Source of the DNA: Actinomadura mexicana
GTDB taxonomy: Bacteria; Actinomycetota; Actinomycetes; Streptosporangiales; Streptosporangiaceae
DNA: 64,000 bases
Reading direction: 5' to 3'
NCBI RefSeq assembly: GCF_900188105.1
Contig: NZ_FZNP01000002.1
Location: forward strand, 806,001 to 870,000
This document shows, piece after piece, positions 1 through 8,201 of this stretch. Position 1 is the first letter of the stretch. Each line of letters begins with the position of its first letter. Made by a program: the position numbers and the translations under genes. Under the pieces are notes generated by a model. That model was given only the letters and a program-made list of their open reading frames with translations, ran no database searches and was not told the DNA's origin.

Positions 1-131
1 CGACCACTCGTCCCTACCGCCGGCGCCGCGGGTGAACCCCGCGGGTCGCCGTCCGGTCGCACGGTAACGGCTTGGGCCGTTCCCCGGAGCCCTGCGGCAT
101 CGCGCGCCCGTCCCCGACTACGATCGCGGAT

Positions 132-863
132 ATGCAGGACGTAGCGGTATGCATCCCGGCCAAGGACGAAGCCGACCGCATCGCGGCCACGGTCAGGGCC
201 GCGCAGGAGCTTCCCGGCGCCGACGTGGTCGTGGTGATCGACGACGGTTCGTCCGACGGCACCGGGCGGGTGGCCCGCGAGGCCGGGGCGCGGGTCGTGC
301 GGCACAGCCGCAACCGGGGCAAGGGCGCCGCGATGGAGAGCGGGGCCGAGGCCGTCCGGTTGCTGGACGAGGGCCGCGACCGGCCCCGCCACCTGCTGTT
401 CCTGGACGCCGACCTCGCCGAGACCGCGCGCGAGGCCGCGCCGCTGGTCGAGCCGGTCAGGTCCGGTGAGGCCGACATGACGATCGCCGTGTTCACCACG
501 ACCGTGAAGCTCGGCGGGCACGGGTTCGTCGTCAAGCTGTCGCGCGACGGGATCCGCCGCGCCACCGGCTGGGAGGCCACCGCGCCGCTGAACGGGCAGC
601 GCTGCCTGACCCGGGCCGCGTTCGACGCCGCGCTCCCGCTCGCCGCCGGGTTCGGGGTGGAGACCGCGCTCACCGTCGACCTGCTGCGCGCCGGTTTCCG
701 GGTGGCGGAGGTGGAGGTGCCGCTCGCGCACCGCGCCACCGGCACGGACTGGCGCGCCCAGCTGCACCGCGCCCGGCAGTTCCGGGACGTGGCGAGAGCG
801 CTCGCCGTGCGCGAACCGGCGGTGGCCAGAGGGCTGGACCGCCTGCGCGGCAGCCGCCCGTGA
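132..863 (+). CDS. GT2 family (GT-A fold) glycosyltransferase
   Basis: A 243-residue family 2 glycosyltransferase, probably moving a sugar from a nucleotide sugar to a polyprenyl-phosphate acceptor at the inner membrane face, as dolichyl-phosphate mannose/glucose synthase-like enzymes do. The N-terminus VCIPAKDEADRI, VVVIDDGSSDGT and FLDADL (a DxD-type metal site near residue 98) are classic GT-A motifs. No membrane segment is visible. The ATG at 132 is preceded by TACGAT at 119-124 with 7 nt between, a leaderless arrangement, so I prefer it to a start 60 nt upstream. It overlaps the next gene by GTGA, suggesting that it makes the lipid-linked sugar used by that GT-C enzyme. Donor and acceptor are inferred, not visible. 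Confidence 0.85.
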   Translation: MQDVAVCIPAKDEADRIAATVRAAQELPGADVVVVIDDGSSDGTGRVAREAGARVVRHSRNRGKGAAMESGAEAVRLLDEGRDRPRHLLFLDADLAETAREAAPLVEPVRSGEADMTIAVFTTTVKLGGHGFVVKLSRDGIRRATGWEATAPLNGQRCLTRAAFDAALPLAAGFGVETALTVDLLRAGFRVAEVEVPLAHRATGTDWRAQLHRARQFRDVARALAVREPAVARGLDRLRGSRP

Positions 864-2365
864 CCCGTCTCGGCACGGGCGGGCTGTGGGGGATCGGGGC
901 CGGCGTCGCCTGCTTCGTCACCACCGCGCTCCTCGGGCCGTCGGTGTTCGAGCCGGAGCTGGAGGGCCCGCGCGCCGAGCCGCCGTACGCGCTGGAGGTC
1001 CACCCCTCGCCGTACCTGGTGATCGGTCTCGTCGTCGCGGGGATCGTCGCGAGCGCACTCGGGCTCGGGTTGTGCTTCGCCGCCGTCCGCAGGGGCTGGC
1101 GCGTGCGGGCCCTGCCGCTGGTGGCCGCGGGCCTGCTGGCGGCGGCCGCGTTCATGTTCATGCCGCCGGTCGGGTCCACCGACCACCTGAACTACGCCTC
1201 CTACGGACGGATGGCGGCGACCGGCCACGACCCGTACCGCACGAGCGCCGTCGACCTGCCGAAGGACCCGGTCGCCGGGGCGCCCGAGGAGTGGCGGACG
1301 ACGCCGTCGGTGTACGGGCCGGTCGCCACGGGCGGGCAGGCGTTCGCCGCGTGGATCGGCAGCGGCTCGGTGCGGCTGACCGTCTTCGTCCTGTCGGTGC
1401 TGAACGTGCTCGCGTTCGCGGTGACGGCCCTGGTCCTCTACCGGATGTCCGGGACGGAGGAGCGGCGGCTCCGCACGGCGCTGCTGTGGACGTGCAACCC
1501 GCTCGTGCTGTTCCACCTGGTGGCGGGCGCGCACAACGACGTCCTCGCGATCGCGCCGATGGTGGCCGCGCTGGCCGTCTTCGGCGGCGGTGCCGCGGGG
1601 CGGGCGGGCTGGGCGCGCTCCCTGGCGGCCGGGGCGCTGGCCGGGCTCGGGACGGCGATCAAGCTGCCCGCCGCGCTCGTCGCCGGGGGCCCCGCCTGGG
1701 GGCTGCTGCGCCGGACCTGGACGGAACGCCGGAAATGGCCGGTCGGCCACCTGGTCGCGCTGTTCGCCGGGGGCGCGGCCGTCACGGCGCTGTCCTACGC
1801 GCTCGCCGGGCCGCACGCGCTCGACCAGGTCCGCGAGGCCAGCAACATGGTCTCCTTCGCGACCCCCTGGCATCTGCTGGACGAGTCGCTCGGCCGCGGC
1901 TCCCAGCGCGACGTCATCAAGCTGGGCGCGATGCTGCTCGGCCTGGTGCTGCTCCTGCTGCTCGTCCGGGCCCTGCCCCGGGAGGACGCCCTCGTGCCCG
2001 GCGCGGAGGAGCGTCGCGTCGCCGCCGCGATCGCCCTCGCGTGGCTCCTCGCCGCGCCCTACGCGCTGCCCTGGTACGACGGGTTCGGGTGGGCGCTGCT
2101 GGCGCTGCTGCCCTGGACGCGGATCGACTGGATCCTGCTCGCCCACACCACCGCGCTCAGCCTCGCCTACCTCCCGGCCCGCGCGCCCGCCCGCATCCGG
2201 CTGCCGGACGACCTGGAGTGGCTGTTCACCGTCGTTCGGCCGACCGTGGTCCCGTGGACGCTTCTGGCGATCCTGACGGCGCTGGTGGCGGCGTGTCTGC
2301 GTTCCTCAGGTCGATCTCCAGCGACCGGAGCCCCGCGGCGAGCATCAGCGGGGTCGCCAGGCTGA
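860..2365 (+). CDS. GT-C integral membrane mannosyltransferase, MptB-like
   Basis: A 501-residue polytopic protein resembling actinobacterial polyprenol-phosphomannose-dependent mannosyltransferases (MptA/MptB type), which build the mannan core of lipoglycans outside the membrane. An early extracytoplasmic loop carries STDHLNYASYGRMAATGHDPY, with the acidic residue and aromatic/glycine pattern expected of GT-C enzymes, followed by about ten hydrophobic helices. The GTG start overlaps the stop of the upstream GT2 gene, indicating translational coupling. The last 140 nt overlap the 3' end of the convergent gene, and the C-terminal 30 residues after the last helix are low-complexity. Sugar specificity is inferred from the family. 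Confidence 0.8.
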   Translation: MTRLGTGGLWGIGAGVACFVTTALLGPSVFEPELEGPRAEPPYALEVHPSPYLVIGLVVAGIVASALGLGLCFAAVRRGWRVRALPLVAAGLLAAAAFMFMPPVGSTDHLNYASYGRMAATGHDPYRTSAVDLPKDPVAGAPEEWRTTPSVYGPVATGGQAFAAWIGSGSVRLTVFVLSVLNVLAFAVTALVLYRMSGTEERRLRTALLWTCNPLVLFHLVAGAHNDVLAIAPMVAALAVFGGGAAGRAGWARSLAAGALAGLGTAIKLPAALVAGGPAWGLLRRTWTERRKWPVGHLVALFAGGAAVTALSYALAGPHALDQVREASNMVSFATPWHLLDESLGRGSQRDVIKLGAMLLGLVLLLLLVRALPREDALVPGAEERRVAAAIALAWLLAAPYALPWYDGFGWALLALLPWTRIDWILLAHTTALSLAYLPARAPARIRLPDDLEWLFTVVRPTVVPWTLLAILTALVAACLRSSGRSPATGAPRRASAGSPG

Positions 2366-4466
2366 ACGCCACCGACAGGATCACCACGCCCGAGTCGTTC
2401 ACCAGCGTGCCGATGACGCCGACCGCCAGCGCGCAGATCACCGCCGGGCGCATCGTCAGGCTCTTCTCGTAGGCGCCCTGCAGCAGCGACACCCGCCACC
2501 GCGTGGGCCGCGCCAGGACGAAGAACAGGAACACGACGGCGGCGGCGAGCGCGAGCGTGTAGGGCCAGTACCCGAGGCTGTTCAGCATCGCGTCGAACTT
2601 GCGGCTGACGACGTCCCACGCGTCCCCGGCCACGAGGTCCTGCCAGAACCGGCCGAGATGCGTCGGGTTCGCCGACCGGGCGTTCAGGTACGAGATGAAC
2701 AGCACGAGCACCAGGCCGGCCAGGAAGAACAGGCCGAGCTTGAGCGGCGACATGCGCTTGCCCGCGACCATCAGGCCGAGCATCGCGAACGCCGGGACGA
2801 TCGCCAGCACGCCGCCGAAGTCGCTGCCGAACGCGGGCAGGCCGTCCACCGCGACGGTGAACGCGCCGATCACCGCCACGATCGCGACGGCGACGGCCTT
2901 GTTGCCCCTGCGCAGCGGGTACTCCGTCAGCCACGCCGCCGTCAGGATCGCGGCCACCGCGAACAGCGAGAACGCCTGGTTGCCGAAGCCGTAGAACCGT
3001 CCGGCGACGAGGGCGGTGTAGCCCATCAGCGTGTTGAGCTGGAGGGAGGAGCCCGTCATCACGTCCAGCGCGAGGACGAGCGCCGTCACCCCGGTGATCA
3101 CCAGGCCGGGGACGACGGGGGAGCGGCGCCACGGCCCGGCGAGCGCCACGCCCGTCAGCAGCCCGGCGAAGCCCAGCACGGTGCAGATCAGGACGGGCGT
3201 CGGGTGCTCGGCCCGCCACCACGGCAGCAGCCCGGCGAGGAACGACGCGCCGGGCGCCGCGCCGCCGAGCAGCGCGATCACCCGGGTGCCGCCGAGGATC
3301 CGCGCCCGCGAGTGGCGGTCGCCGCCGAGGCGCCGCAGCGCGACCACGGCGATCCCGTACAGGACGAGCTGCACCGCGAACAGCACCCAGTAGAACGACG
3401 TCTGGACGGCCCGGATCGCCTGCGCCGCGACGTCCTCGTCCATGAGCGCGTCGACCCGGTCGTGCGTGGACGAGGTGGACGGCTGCGACCGCCACGCCGA
3501 CCCGACGGCCTGCTTGGGCTGCTTCACCCCGAGCAGCTTCAGCGTCGTCGCGGTGAGGTCGGTCAGCGTGACCAGCCCGTCCTGCCGGGTGGCGCTGGAG
3601 GTCATGTAGCCGGGCCCGTAGGCGGCGCCCTTGGCGACGGCCACGCGCAGGTGCGGGTTGACGCCGGTGTCGGACAGGCCCGCGACCAGCACGGTGGTCC
3701 CCTCCGGGAGCCCGGTGACGACCTGCGCGACGCGGCGGTCGGCGGCCTTCGCGGCGGCGGCGCGGACCTCGTCCGACAGCGGGACCTGGTCGCCGTGCGG
3801 GTCGACGCCCGCGGTGATGTAGGCGCGGAAGAGGTCGTCCACGTCGACCGCGGCGAGCGGGCAGCGCGCCCAGTCGGCGGCGGTGGCCTTGTCGGGCGAG
3901 GCGACGTAGCGGTCGACCCGGCCGGCGCCGTCGGCGGTGCCGAACACCGCGCCGGGCCCGACCGCCATCGTGCAGCCGCCCGCCCGGTGGACCTCGTCGC
4001 CGAGCAGCCCGATCCGCGCGTGGTAGTTGGTGCCGGCGTTGTCGCTTTTGATCGCGGGCCAGCCGGCGGCGACGGCGCCGCCTTCGGGCGGCGGGCCGGC
4101 GGGGGAGGTCTGGCCGGGCAGGACCGGCGTGGACGGCAGCGCGCAGTCGCCGTGCGCCAGCCGCGACCGCTGCCCCGCCGACAGGGTCAGCCAGCCGTCG
4201 GTCGGGCAGGTGATGACGCGGGTGGTGCGGACGCTGAGGCCCGCGGCGGAGCCCTGCGAGGTCAGCCCCCACAGCGCCGGGGTGTTCTCGCGGGTGACGT
4301 CGGTCCACATCAGCGCCGGCACCCCGATGATCACCACGCGGCCCGTGACGGCCCGCTCGGCGGGGGCCGCGGGGGAGGCGTGCGCCGCCGCCGGCCCGGC
4401 AACGGCCGCGAGCGCCGCCGCGAGGGTCGCGAGGAACATGGCGATCTTCGTTCCCCGGGACGTCAT
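2226..4466 (-). CDS. Membrane protein with extracytoplasmic alkaline-phosphatase-like domain
   Basis: A 746-residue protein: N-terminal signal or anchor (MFLATLAAALAAVAGPAAAHA), then about 370 residues outside the membrane, then around nine membrane helices from about residue 400 to the end. The extracytoplasmic part opens VVIIGVPALMWTDVTRENTPALWGL and continues RTTRVITCPTDGWLTLSAGQRS, which resembles alkaline phosphatase/sulfatase superfamily proteins of actinobacteria. I do not see a complete metal-site set, so activity is uncertain. The ATG is preceded by TAACCT 7 nt upstream (leaderless). It diverges from the mannosyltransferase at 4521 and lies among glycosyltransferases, so a role in modifying or exporting envelope glycans is a reasonable guess. 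Confidence 0.7.
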   Translation of the reverse strand: MTSRGTKIAMFLATLAAALAAVAGPAAAHASPAAPAERAVTGRVVIIGVPALMWTDVTRENTPALWGLTSQGSAAGLSVRTTRVITCPTDGWLTLSAGQRSRLAHGDCALPSTPVLPGQTSPAGPPPEGGAVAAGWPAIKSDNAGTNYHARIGLLGDEVHRAGGCTMAVGPGAVFGTADGAGRVDRYVASPDKATAADWARCPLAAVDVDDLFRAYITAGVDPHGDQVPLSDEVRAAAAKAADRRVAQVVTGLPEGTTVLVAGLSDTGVNPHLRVAVAKGAAYGPGYMTSSATRQDGLVTLTDLTATTLKLLGVKQPKQAVGSAWRSQPSTSSTHDRVDALMDEDVAAQAIRAVQTSFYWVLFAVQLVLYGIAVVALRRLGGDRHSRARILGGTRVIALLGGAAPGASFLAGLLPWWRAEHPTPVLICTVLGFAGLLTGVALAGPWRRSPVVPGLVITGVTALVLALDVMTGSSLQLNTLMGYTALVAGRFYGFGNQAFSLFAVAAILTAAWLTEYPLRRGNKAVAVAIVAVIGAFTVAVDGLPAFGSDFGGVLAIVPAFAMLGLMVAGKRMSPLKLGLFFLAGLVLVLFISYLNARSANPTHLGRFWQDLVAGDAWDVVSRKFDAMLNSLGYWPYTLALAAAVVFLFFVLARPTRWRVSLLQGAYEKSLTMRPAVICALAVGVIGTLVNDSGVVILSVAFSLATPLMLAAGLRSLEIDLRNADTPPPAPSGSPEASTGPRSAERR

Positions 4467-4520
4467 GGCGTTCAGGTTACAAGAGCCCCACCACCGGGCA
4501 GGGGCCATATCCTGCGGGCT

Positions 4521-5852
4521 GTGGACGGTCTGATGGCGCGGGATGCCCGCGACTCCCCCGGCGAGGCTTCCGGCGCCCCCGCCCGGCGGGGCGCCCGCGA
4601 CCTGCTGGTCCTGCTCGCCGGGATCGCCGTCGCCGTGGCCGCCGCCGTGCCGATCGTCCACCAGTGGCTCGGCAACCAGCCCGACCAGCGGCTCGTCGAT
4701 CTGGAGGTCTACCGGGAGGGCGGGCTGGCGGTGCTGCGCGGCGCGCCCCTGTACGACTTCCTCACGCAGCCGCCGCAGCTGCTCCCCTTCACCTACCCGC
4801 CGATCGCCGCGGCCCTGGCCGTCCCGTTCACGCTCCTGCCGTGGCGCGCGGCGCAGTGGGTGTGGACGGGGCTGATCTACCTGTCGCTGGTGATCGTCGT
4901 CTGCTATGCCTTCCGCGACCTCATCCGCCGGACGGGACGCTGGGCGCCGCTCACCGCGGGCGTCCTGGTCGCGGCGATGACGTGGCTCGACCCCGTCCGC
5001 GACCAGGTCAGGTTCGGGCAGGTCGGGCTGTTCCTGCTGGCCATGTGCCTGGCCGACTGCTGCGCCCGCACCGCCCGCTGGCCGCGCGGCATGCTCGTCG
5101 GCCTCGCCCTGGCGATCAAACTGGTGCCGGGCGTCTTCCTGATCTACTTCCTGGTCACCGGGCGGCGGGACGCGCTGGCCAACGCCGTGCTGACCGCCGT
5201 GGTCGCCACGCTGGGCGGGTTCGCGCTGCTGCCGTCCGACTCGTCCGCCTACTGGTTCGGCGCGCTGCTGGAGGGCGGCGACCGGACGGGCGCGGTCGAC
5301 GGCACCACCAACCAGGCCATCCAGGGGATCGTGGCCCGCGTCCTGGACGAGGGACCGGCCCGGACGGTGGTGTGGCTGGCCCTCGCCCTGGTCGTCGCCT
5401 GGTTCGGCTTCGGGTGGGCGCGGCGGGTGACGCTCGCCGCCGACGCGGCGTCCGGCGCCGACGCCTCCAGCCTCCTGCTCGCCGGGGTCGCGATCGTCGG
5501 GCTGCTCTCCGTCGTCCTGTCCCCGGTGGGGTGGATCCATCACCTTGTCTGGATGATCGCGGTACTGGGGGCCTTGGTGGGTGAGGGGCGTGACACGCGA
5601 AGATGTCTCGTCGCGTTCGGCCTGTGGCTGCTGTTCCTGTTCCCGGTCCCGTGGTGGGCGCGCGGTCTGATCGGCCCGGATCATTCCCCCGTAACGGTTT
5701 TCGCGGGGCAGGTGCTGCGCGACTCGTTCGGCCTCGCCGCGCTGGCCTCGATCGTGGTCCTCGGTACATGGCTGGTGAAACGGCTCGATTCGGACAACCA
5801 CCCCCGAGATCCTTCGCAACGGCAGGTCGGCATGGGTACGCTCGGCCCGTGA
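4521..5852 (+). CDS. GT87-like alpha-mannosyltransferase, integral membrane
   Basis: A 443-residue polytopic GT-C enzyme of the GT87/DUF2029 type; known members add alpha-1,2-mannose branches to lipomannan from polyprenol-phosphomannose on the periplasmic side. Seen: LVDLEVYREGGLAVLRGAPLYD after the first helix, with the catalytic Asp/Glu region, FTYPPIAAALAVPF, and about ten hydrophobic segments. The GTG at 4521 lies 7 nt after TATCCT (4508-4513), a leaderless promoter, so it is preferred over the ATG at 4533. The promoter is back to back with that of the 4466 gene, 54 nt apart. The stop overlaps the start of the DUF4446 gene. Confidence 0.85.
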   Translation: MDGLMARDARDSPGEASGAPARRGARDLLVLLAGIAVAVAAAVPIVHQWLGNQPDQRLVDLEVYREGGLAVLRGAPLYDFLTQPPQLLPFTYPPIAAALAVPFTLLPWRAAQWVWTGLIYLSLVIVVCYAFRDLIRRTGRWAPLTAGVLVAAMTWLDPVRDQVRFGQVGLFLLAMCLADCCARTARWPRGMLVGLALAIKLVPGVFLIYFLVTGRRDALANAVLTAVVATLGGFALLPSDSSAYWFGALLEGGDRTGAVDGTTNQAIQGIVARVLDEGPARTVVWLALALVVAWFGFGWARRVTLAADAASGADASSLLLAGVAIVGLLSVVLSPVGWIHHLVWMIAVLGALVGEGRDTRRCLVAFGLWLLFLFPVPWWARGLIGPDHSPVTVFAGQVLRDSFGLAALASIVVLGTWLVKRLDSDNHPRDPSQRQVGMGTLGP

Positions 5853-6310
5853 TGCTCGTCGCGGTGGCCGTCGCCGGCCTGGTCGCCGGGGTTGCGGGGC
5901 TCTCCATCGCGGTGGTCGCGCACAACCGGGTCAACCAGGTCGTCGACGAGTGCGGGGAAATGCTGAGGCGCCAGCTCCAGGTCGCGAGCGGCGAGGTGGA
6001 CGAGCGCGCCCTGCGCGACCTCGCGATCGTCCACTACGACGCTCTCAAGGAGATGTCCGGCCACCGGTCCTTCTCCCTCGCGCTGATCAACGCGGTCGGG
6101 GACGGTGTGGTGGTCAGCTCCATCAACGGGCGGACCGAGACGCGGACCTACGCCAAGGCCGTCCAGGGCGGGCACGCCGTCGAGACGCTCTCCCCGGAGG
6201 AGAACCAGGCCCTGCGGGCCGCCCGGCTCGGCAAGGGCCCCGTCGTCTCGATGGACGACCCGCTGCCCGACTTCGGCGGCGGCGACCGCACCCCCACGGC
6301 CCGCGCCTGA
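5849..6310 (+). CDS. DUF4446 family protein
   Basis: A 153-residue protein with one N-terminal membrane segment (LVAVAVAGLVAGVAGLSIAVVA), a short helical stretch, and the DUF4446 core with HYDALKEMSGHRSFSLALINAVGDGVVVSSINGR and ALRAARLGKG. The function of this family is unknown. TACGCT at 5837-5842 lies 6 nt before the GTG, a likely leaderless promoter inside the preceding gene; an ATG one codon later is the alternative start. It overlaps the mannosyltransferase stop, so both promoter-driven and read-through expression are possible. It precedes pheA. Confidence 0.8.
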   Translation: MMLVAVAVAGLVAGVAGLSIAVVAHNRVNQVVDECGEMLRRQLQVASGEVDERALRDLAIVHYDALKEMSGHRSFSLALINAVGDGVVVSSINGRTETRTYAKAVQGGHAVETLSPEENQALRAARLGKGPVVSMDDPLPDFGGGDRTPTARA

Positions 6311-6435
6311 GGCGGTGCCCGGACGGGCGCCCGACCGGCGCCTGAGGGGACGGCGTCCCGGACGGTAGACTCGGCTTTCTCGCCTTGCCGCAAGACGGCT
6401 TCCGCACAGCCGAAACCACCTATCGGGGGACCCCA

Positions 6436-7374
6436 GTGACCGCAGACGACAGGCCAGCGCGCTACGCCTACCTGGGTCCGCGGGGCACCTTCACCGAGGC
6501 CGCGCTGCTCACCCTGCCCGGCGCCGCCGGGGCCGAGCACATCCCCTACGCGACCGTCCCGGCCGCCCTCGAAGCCCTGCGCGGCGGCGAGGTCGACACC
6601 GCCGTCGTCGCCCTGGAGAACTCCGTCGAGGGGTCGGTCCCCACCACGCTGGACGAGCTGGCGACCGGCGAGCCCCTCCAGATCGTCGGCGAGATCCACC
6701 TGCCGGTCTCGTTCGCGCTCCTCGTCCGCCCCGGCACGGCGCTGGACGACATCAAGACCGTCGCGTCCCACCCGATCGCGCAGCCGCAGTGCCGCCGCTG
6801 GCTCATGGAGAACGTCCCGGACGCCGAGTGGCGCGCCGCCACCTCCAACGCCGAGGCCGCCCAGCACGTCGCCGACGGCCACTACGACGCCGCCCTCGCC
6901 GGCTCGTTCGCGGCCGCCCGCTACGGCCTGTCGGTCCTCGCGGAGGACATCCACGACATCGCCGACGCCGTCACCCGCTTCGTCGTCCTGACCCGTCCCT
7001 CCCCCCCGCCGCCGCCCACCGGCATGGACAAGACGACCGTGGTCGCGTTCATCGGCGAGGACCACCCGGGCGCCCTGCTGGAGATCCTCACCGAGTTCTC
7101 GGTCCGCGGCATCAACCTCACACTGATCCAGTCCCGCCCGACCGGTGCCGGCCTCGGCTCCTACCTGTTCTGGATGGACTTCGAGGGCCACGTCGTCGAC
7201 GCCCGCGTCGGCGAGGCCATGATGGGGCTGCGCCGCGTCTGCGCCGACGTCCGCTTCGTCGGCTCCTACACCCGCGCCGACCAGGTCCGTCCCGAGATCC
7301 GCCGCGGCACCCACGACGCCGACTTCACCGAGGCCGCCGCCTGGATCACCGGCATCCGCACCGGCCGCGCCTGA
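6436..7374 (+). CDS. pheA: Prephenate dehydratase
   Basis: A 312-residue monofunctional prephenate dehydratase that converts prephenate to phenylpyruvate in phenylalanine synthesis. YAYLGPRGTFTEAAL begins the periplasmic-binding-like catalytic domain, ALENSVEGSV is the conserved substrate motif, and DAVTRFVVL holds the catalytic Thr-Arg-Phe triplet near residue 180. A C-terminal ACT domain (VAFIGEDHPGALLEILTEFSVRGINLTLIQSRP) gives phenylalanine feedback control in this family. The GTG is chosen for the GGGGGA Shine-Dalgarno at about 6425-6430; a TTG at 6385 is the alternative. A -10-like TAGACT at 6366-6371 suggests its own promoter and a leader of roughly 55 nt. Confidence 0.95.
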   Translation: MTADDRPARYAYLGPRGTFTEAALLTLPGAAGAEHIPYATVPAALEALRGGEVDTAVVALENSVEGSVPTTLDELATGEPLQIVGEIHLPVSFALLVRPGTALDDIKTVASHPIAQPQCRRWLMENVPDAEWRAATSNAEAAQHVADGHYDAALAGSFAAARYGLSVLAEDIHDIADAVTRFVVLTRPSPPPPPTGMDKTTVVAFIGEDHPGALLEILTEFSVRGINLTLIQSRPTGAGLGSYLFWMDFEGHVVDARVGEAMMGLRRVCADVRFVGSYTRADQVRPEIRRGTHDADFTEAAAWITGIRTGRA

Positions 7375-7444
7375 GCCCGCGGCCGGAAATCAAAAGCGCC
7401 GGGGGCGCGTTGGCACGGTAGACCGTCCTGAGAGAGGTATCCCC

Positions 7445-8086
7445 GTGCGTGTTGAGATCTGGACCGACGTCGTGTGCCCCTGGTGCTACCTCGGCAAGCG
7501 GCAGTTCGAGCACGCTCTGGAAGGGTTCGCGCACCGGGACCAGGTCGAGGTGGTCCACCGGGCGTTCCAGCTCGACCCCTCGTTCCCGCAGGGCGAGACG
7601 GTCGACGTGGCCGACATGCTGGCCGAGAAGTACGGCATGACGCACGCCGAGGCCGTCGAGAAGAACCGGGAGATGGAGGAGCGCGCCGCAGCGGCCGGCC
7701 TGGAGTACCACCTCGAAGGCCGCCAGGCGGGCAACACCGCCGACGCGCACCGGCTCGTCTACCTCGCGGGCCAGCGCGGCGTGCAGGGCGCGGTCGTCGA
7801 AGCCCTTTTCAAGGCGTACTTCACCGACGAGCGTCCGGTGTTCGACCGGGACACCCTCGTGGACGTCGTGGCCGAGGCGGGCCTGGACGCCGCCGAGGCG
7901 CGCGACGTGCTCGCGTCCGGGAAGTTCGCCTCGGAAGTGGAGACGGAGCAGCGCGCGGCGCGGGACATCGGCGCGACCGGCGTGCCCTTCTTCGTCATCG
8001 ACCGCCGCTACGGCGTCTCGGGCGCCCAGCCCGCGGGGACGTTCGCGCAGGTCCTCGACCAGGCCTGGGCGGACGCGAACAAGTAG
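7445..8086 (+). CDS. DsbA/FrnE family thiol oxidoreductase
   Basis: A 213-residue cytoplasmic DsbA-fold protein of the FrnE type. The CPWC active site is in the first strand-helix unit (VEIWTDVVCPWCYLGKRQFEHAL), followed by the helical insertion and the cis-proline loop GVPFFVIDRRYGVSGAQP near residue 185. There is no signal peptide, as usual for this subfamily, which is thought to work in disulfide or 2-hydroxychromene-2-carboxylate isomerase-like chemistry. The start is supported by GAGAGG 8 nt upstream. The physiological substrate cannot be read from sequence. Confidence 0.9.
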   Translation: MRVEIWTDVVCPWCYLGKRQFEHALEGFAHRDQVEVVHRAFQLDPSFPQGETVDVADMLAEKYGMTHAEAVEKNREMEERAAAAGLEYHLEGRQAGNTADAHRLVYLAGQRGVQGAVVEALFKAYFTDERPVFDRDTLVDVVAEAGLDAAEARDVLASGKFASEVETEQRAARDIGATGVPFFVIDRRYGVSGAQPAGTFAQVLDQAWADANK

Positions 8087-8151
8087 CGGCCGCGCCCTCC
8101 CGGGCGTGACGCAACCGAGATCGTCAGGGGCCGCCGTGGCGACAACCGGTT

Positions 8152-8194
8152 GTGGATCTTGGACGTCCTCTTCACACCAGTGATAGTGGAGAGG
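8152..8194 (+). promoter_or_regulatory. Upstream element shared by the two secreted paralogues, copy 1
   Basis: GTGGATCTTGGACGT, 6 nt, CACACCAGT, 3 nt, AGTGGAGAGG, ending in the ribosome binding site. TTGGAC is -35-like and TGATAG, 16 nt on, sits where a -10 would be. The same blocks in the same order precede the gene at 9381, so promoter and ribosome binding site were kept after duplication. Confidence 0.55.
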
Positions 8195-8201
8195 TCGTCC
8201 C

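Noticed and set aside
14..2146. 710-codon minus-strand open frame
   Set aside because: Arg/Gly/Pro/Gln-rich antisense shadow of the two glycosyltransferase genes; typical of very GC-rich DNA. Many similar long frames elsewhere were dropped for the same reason.
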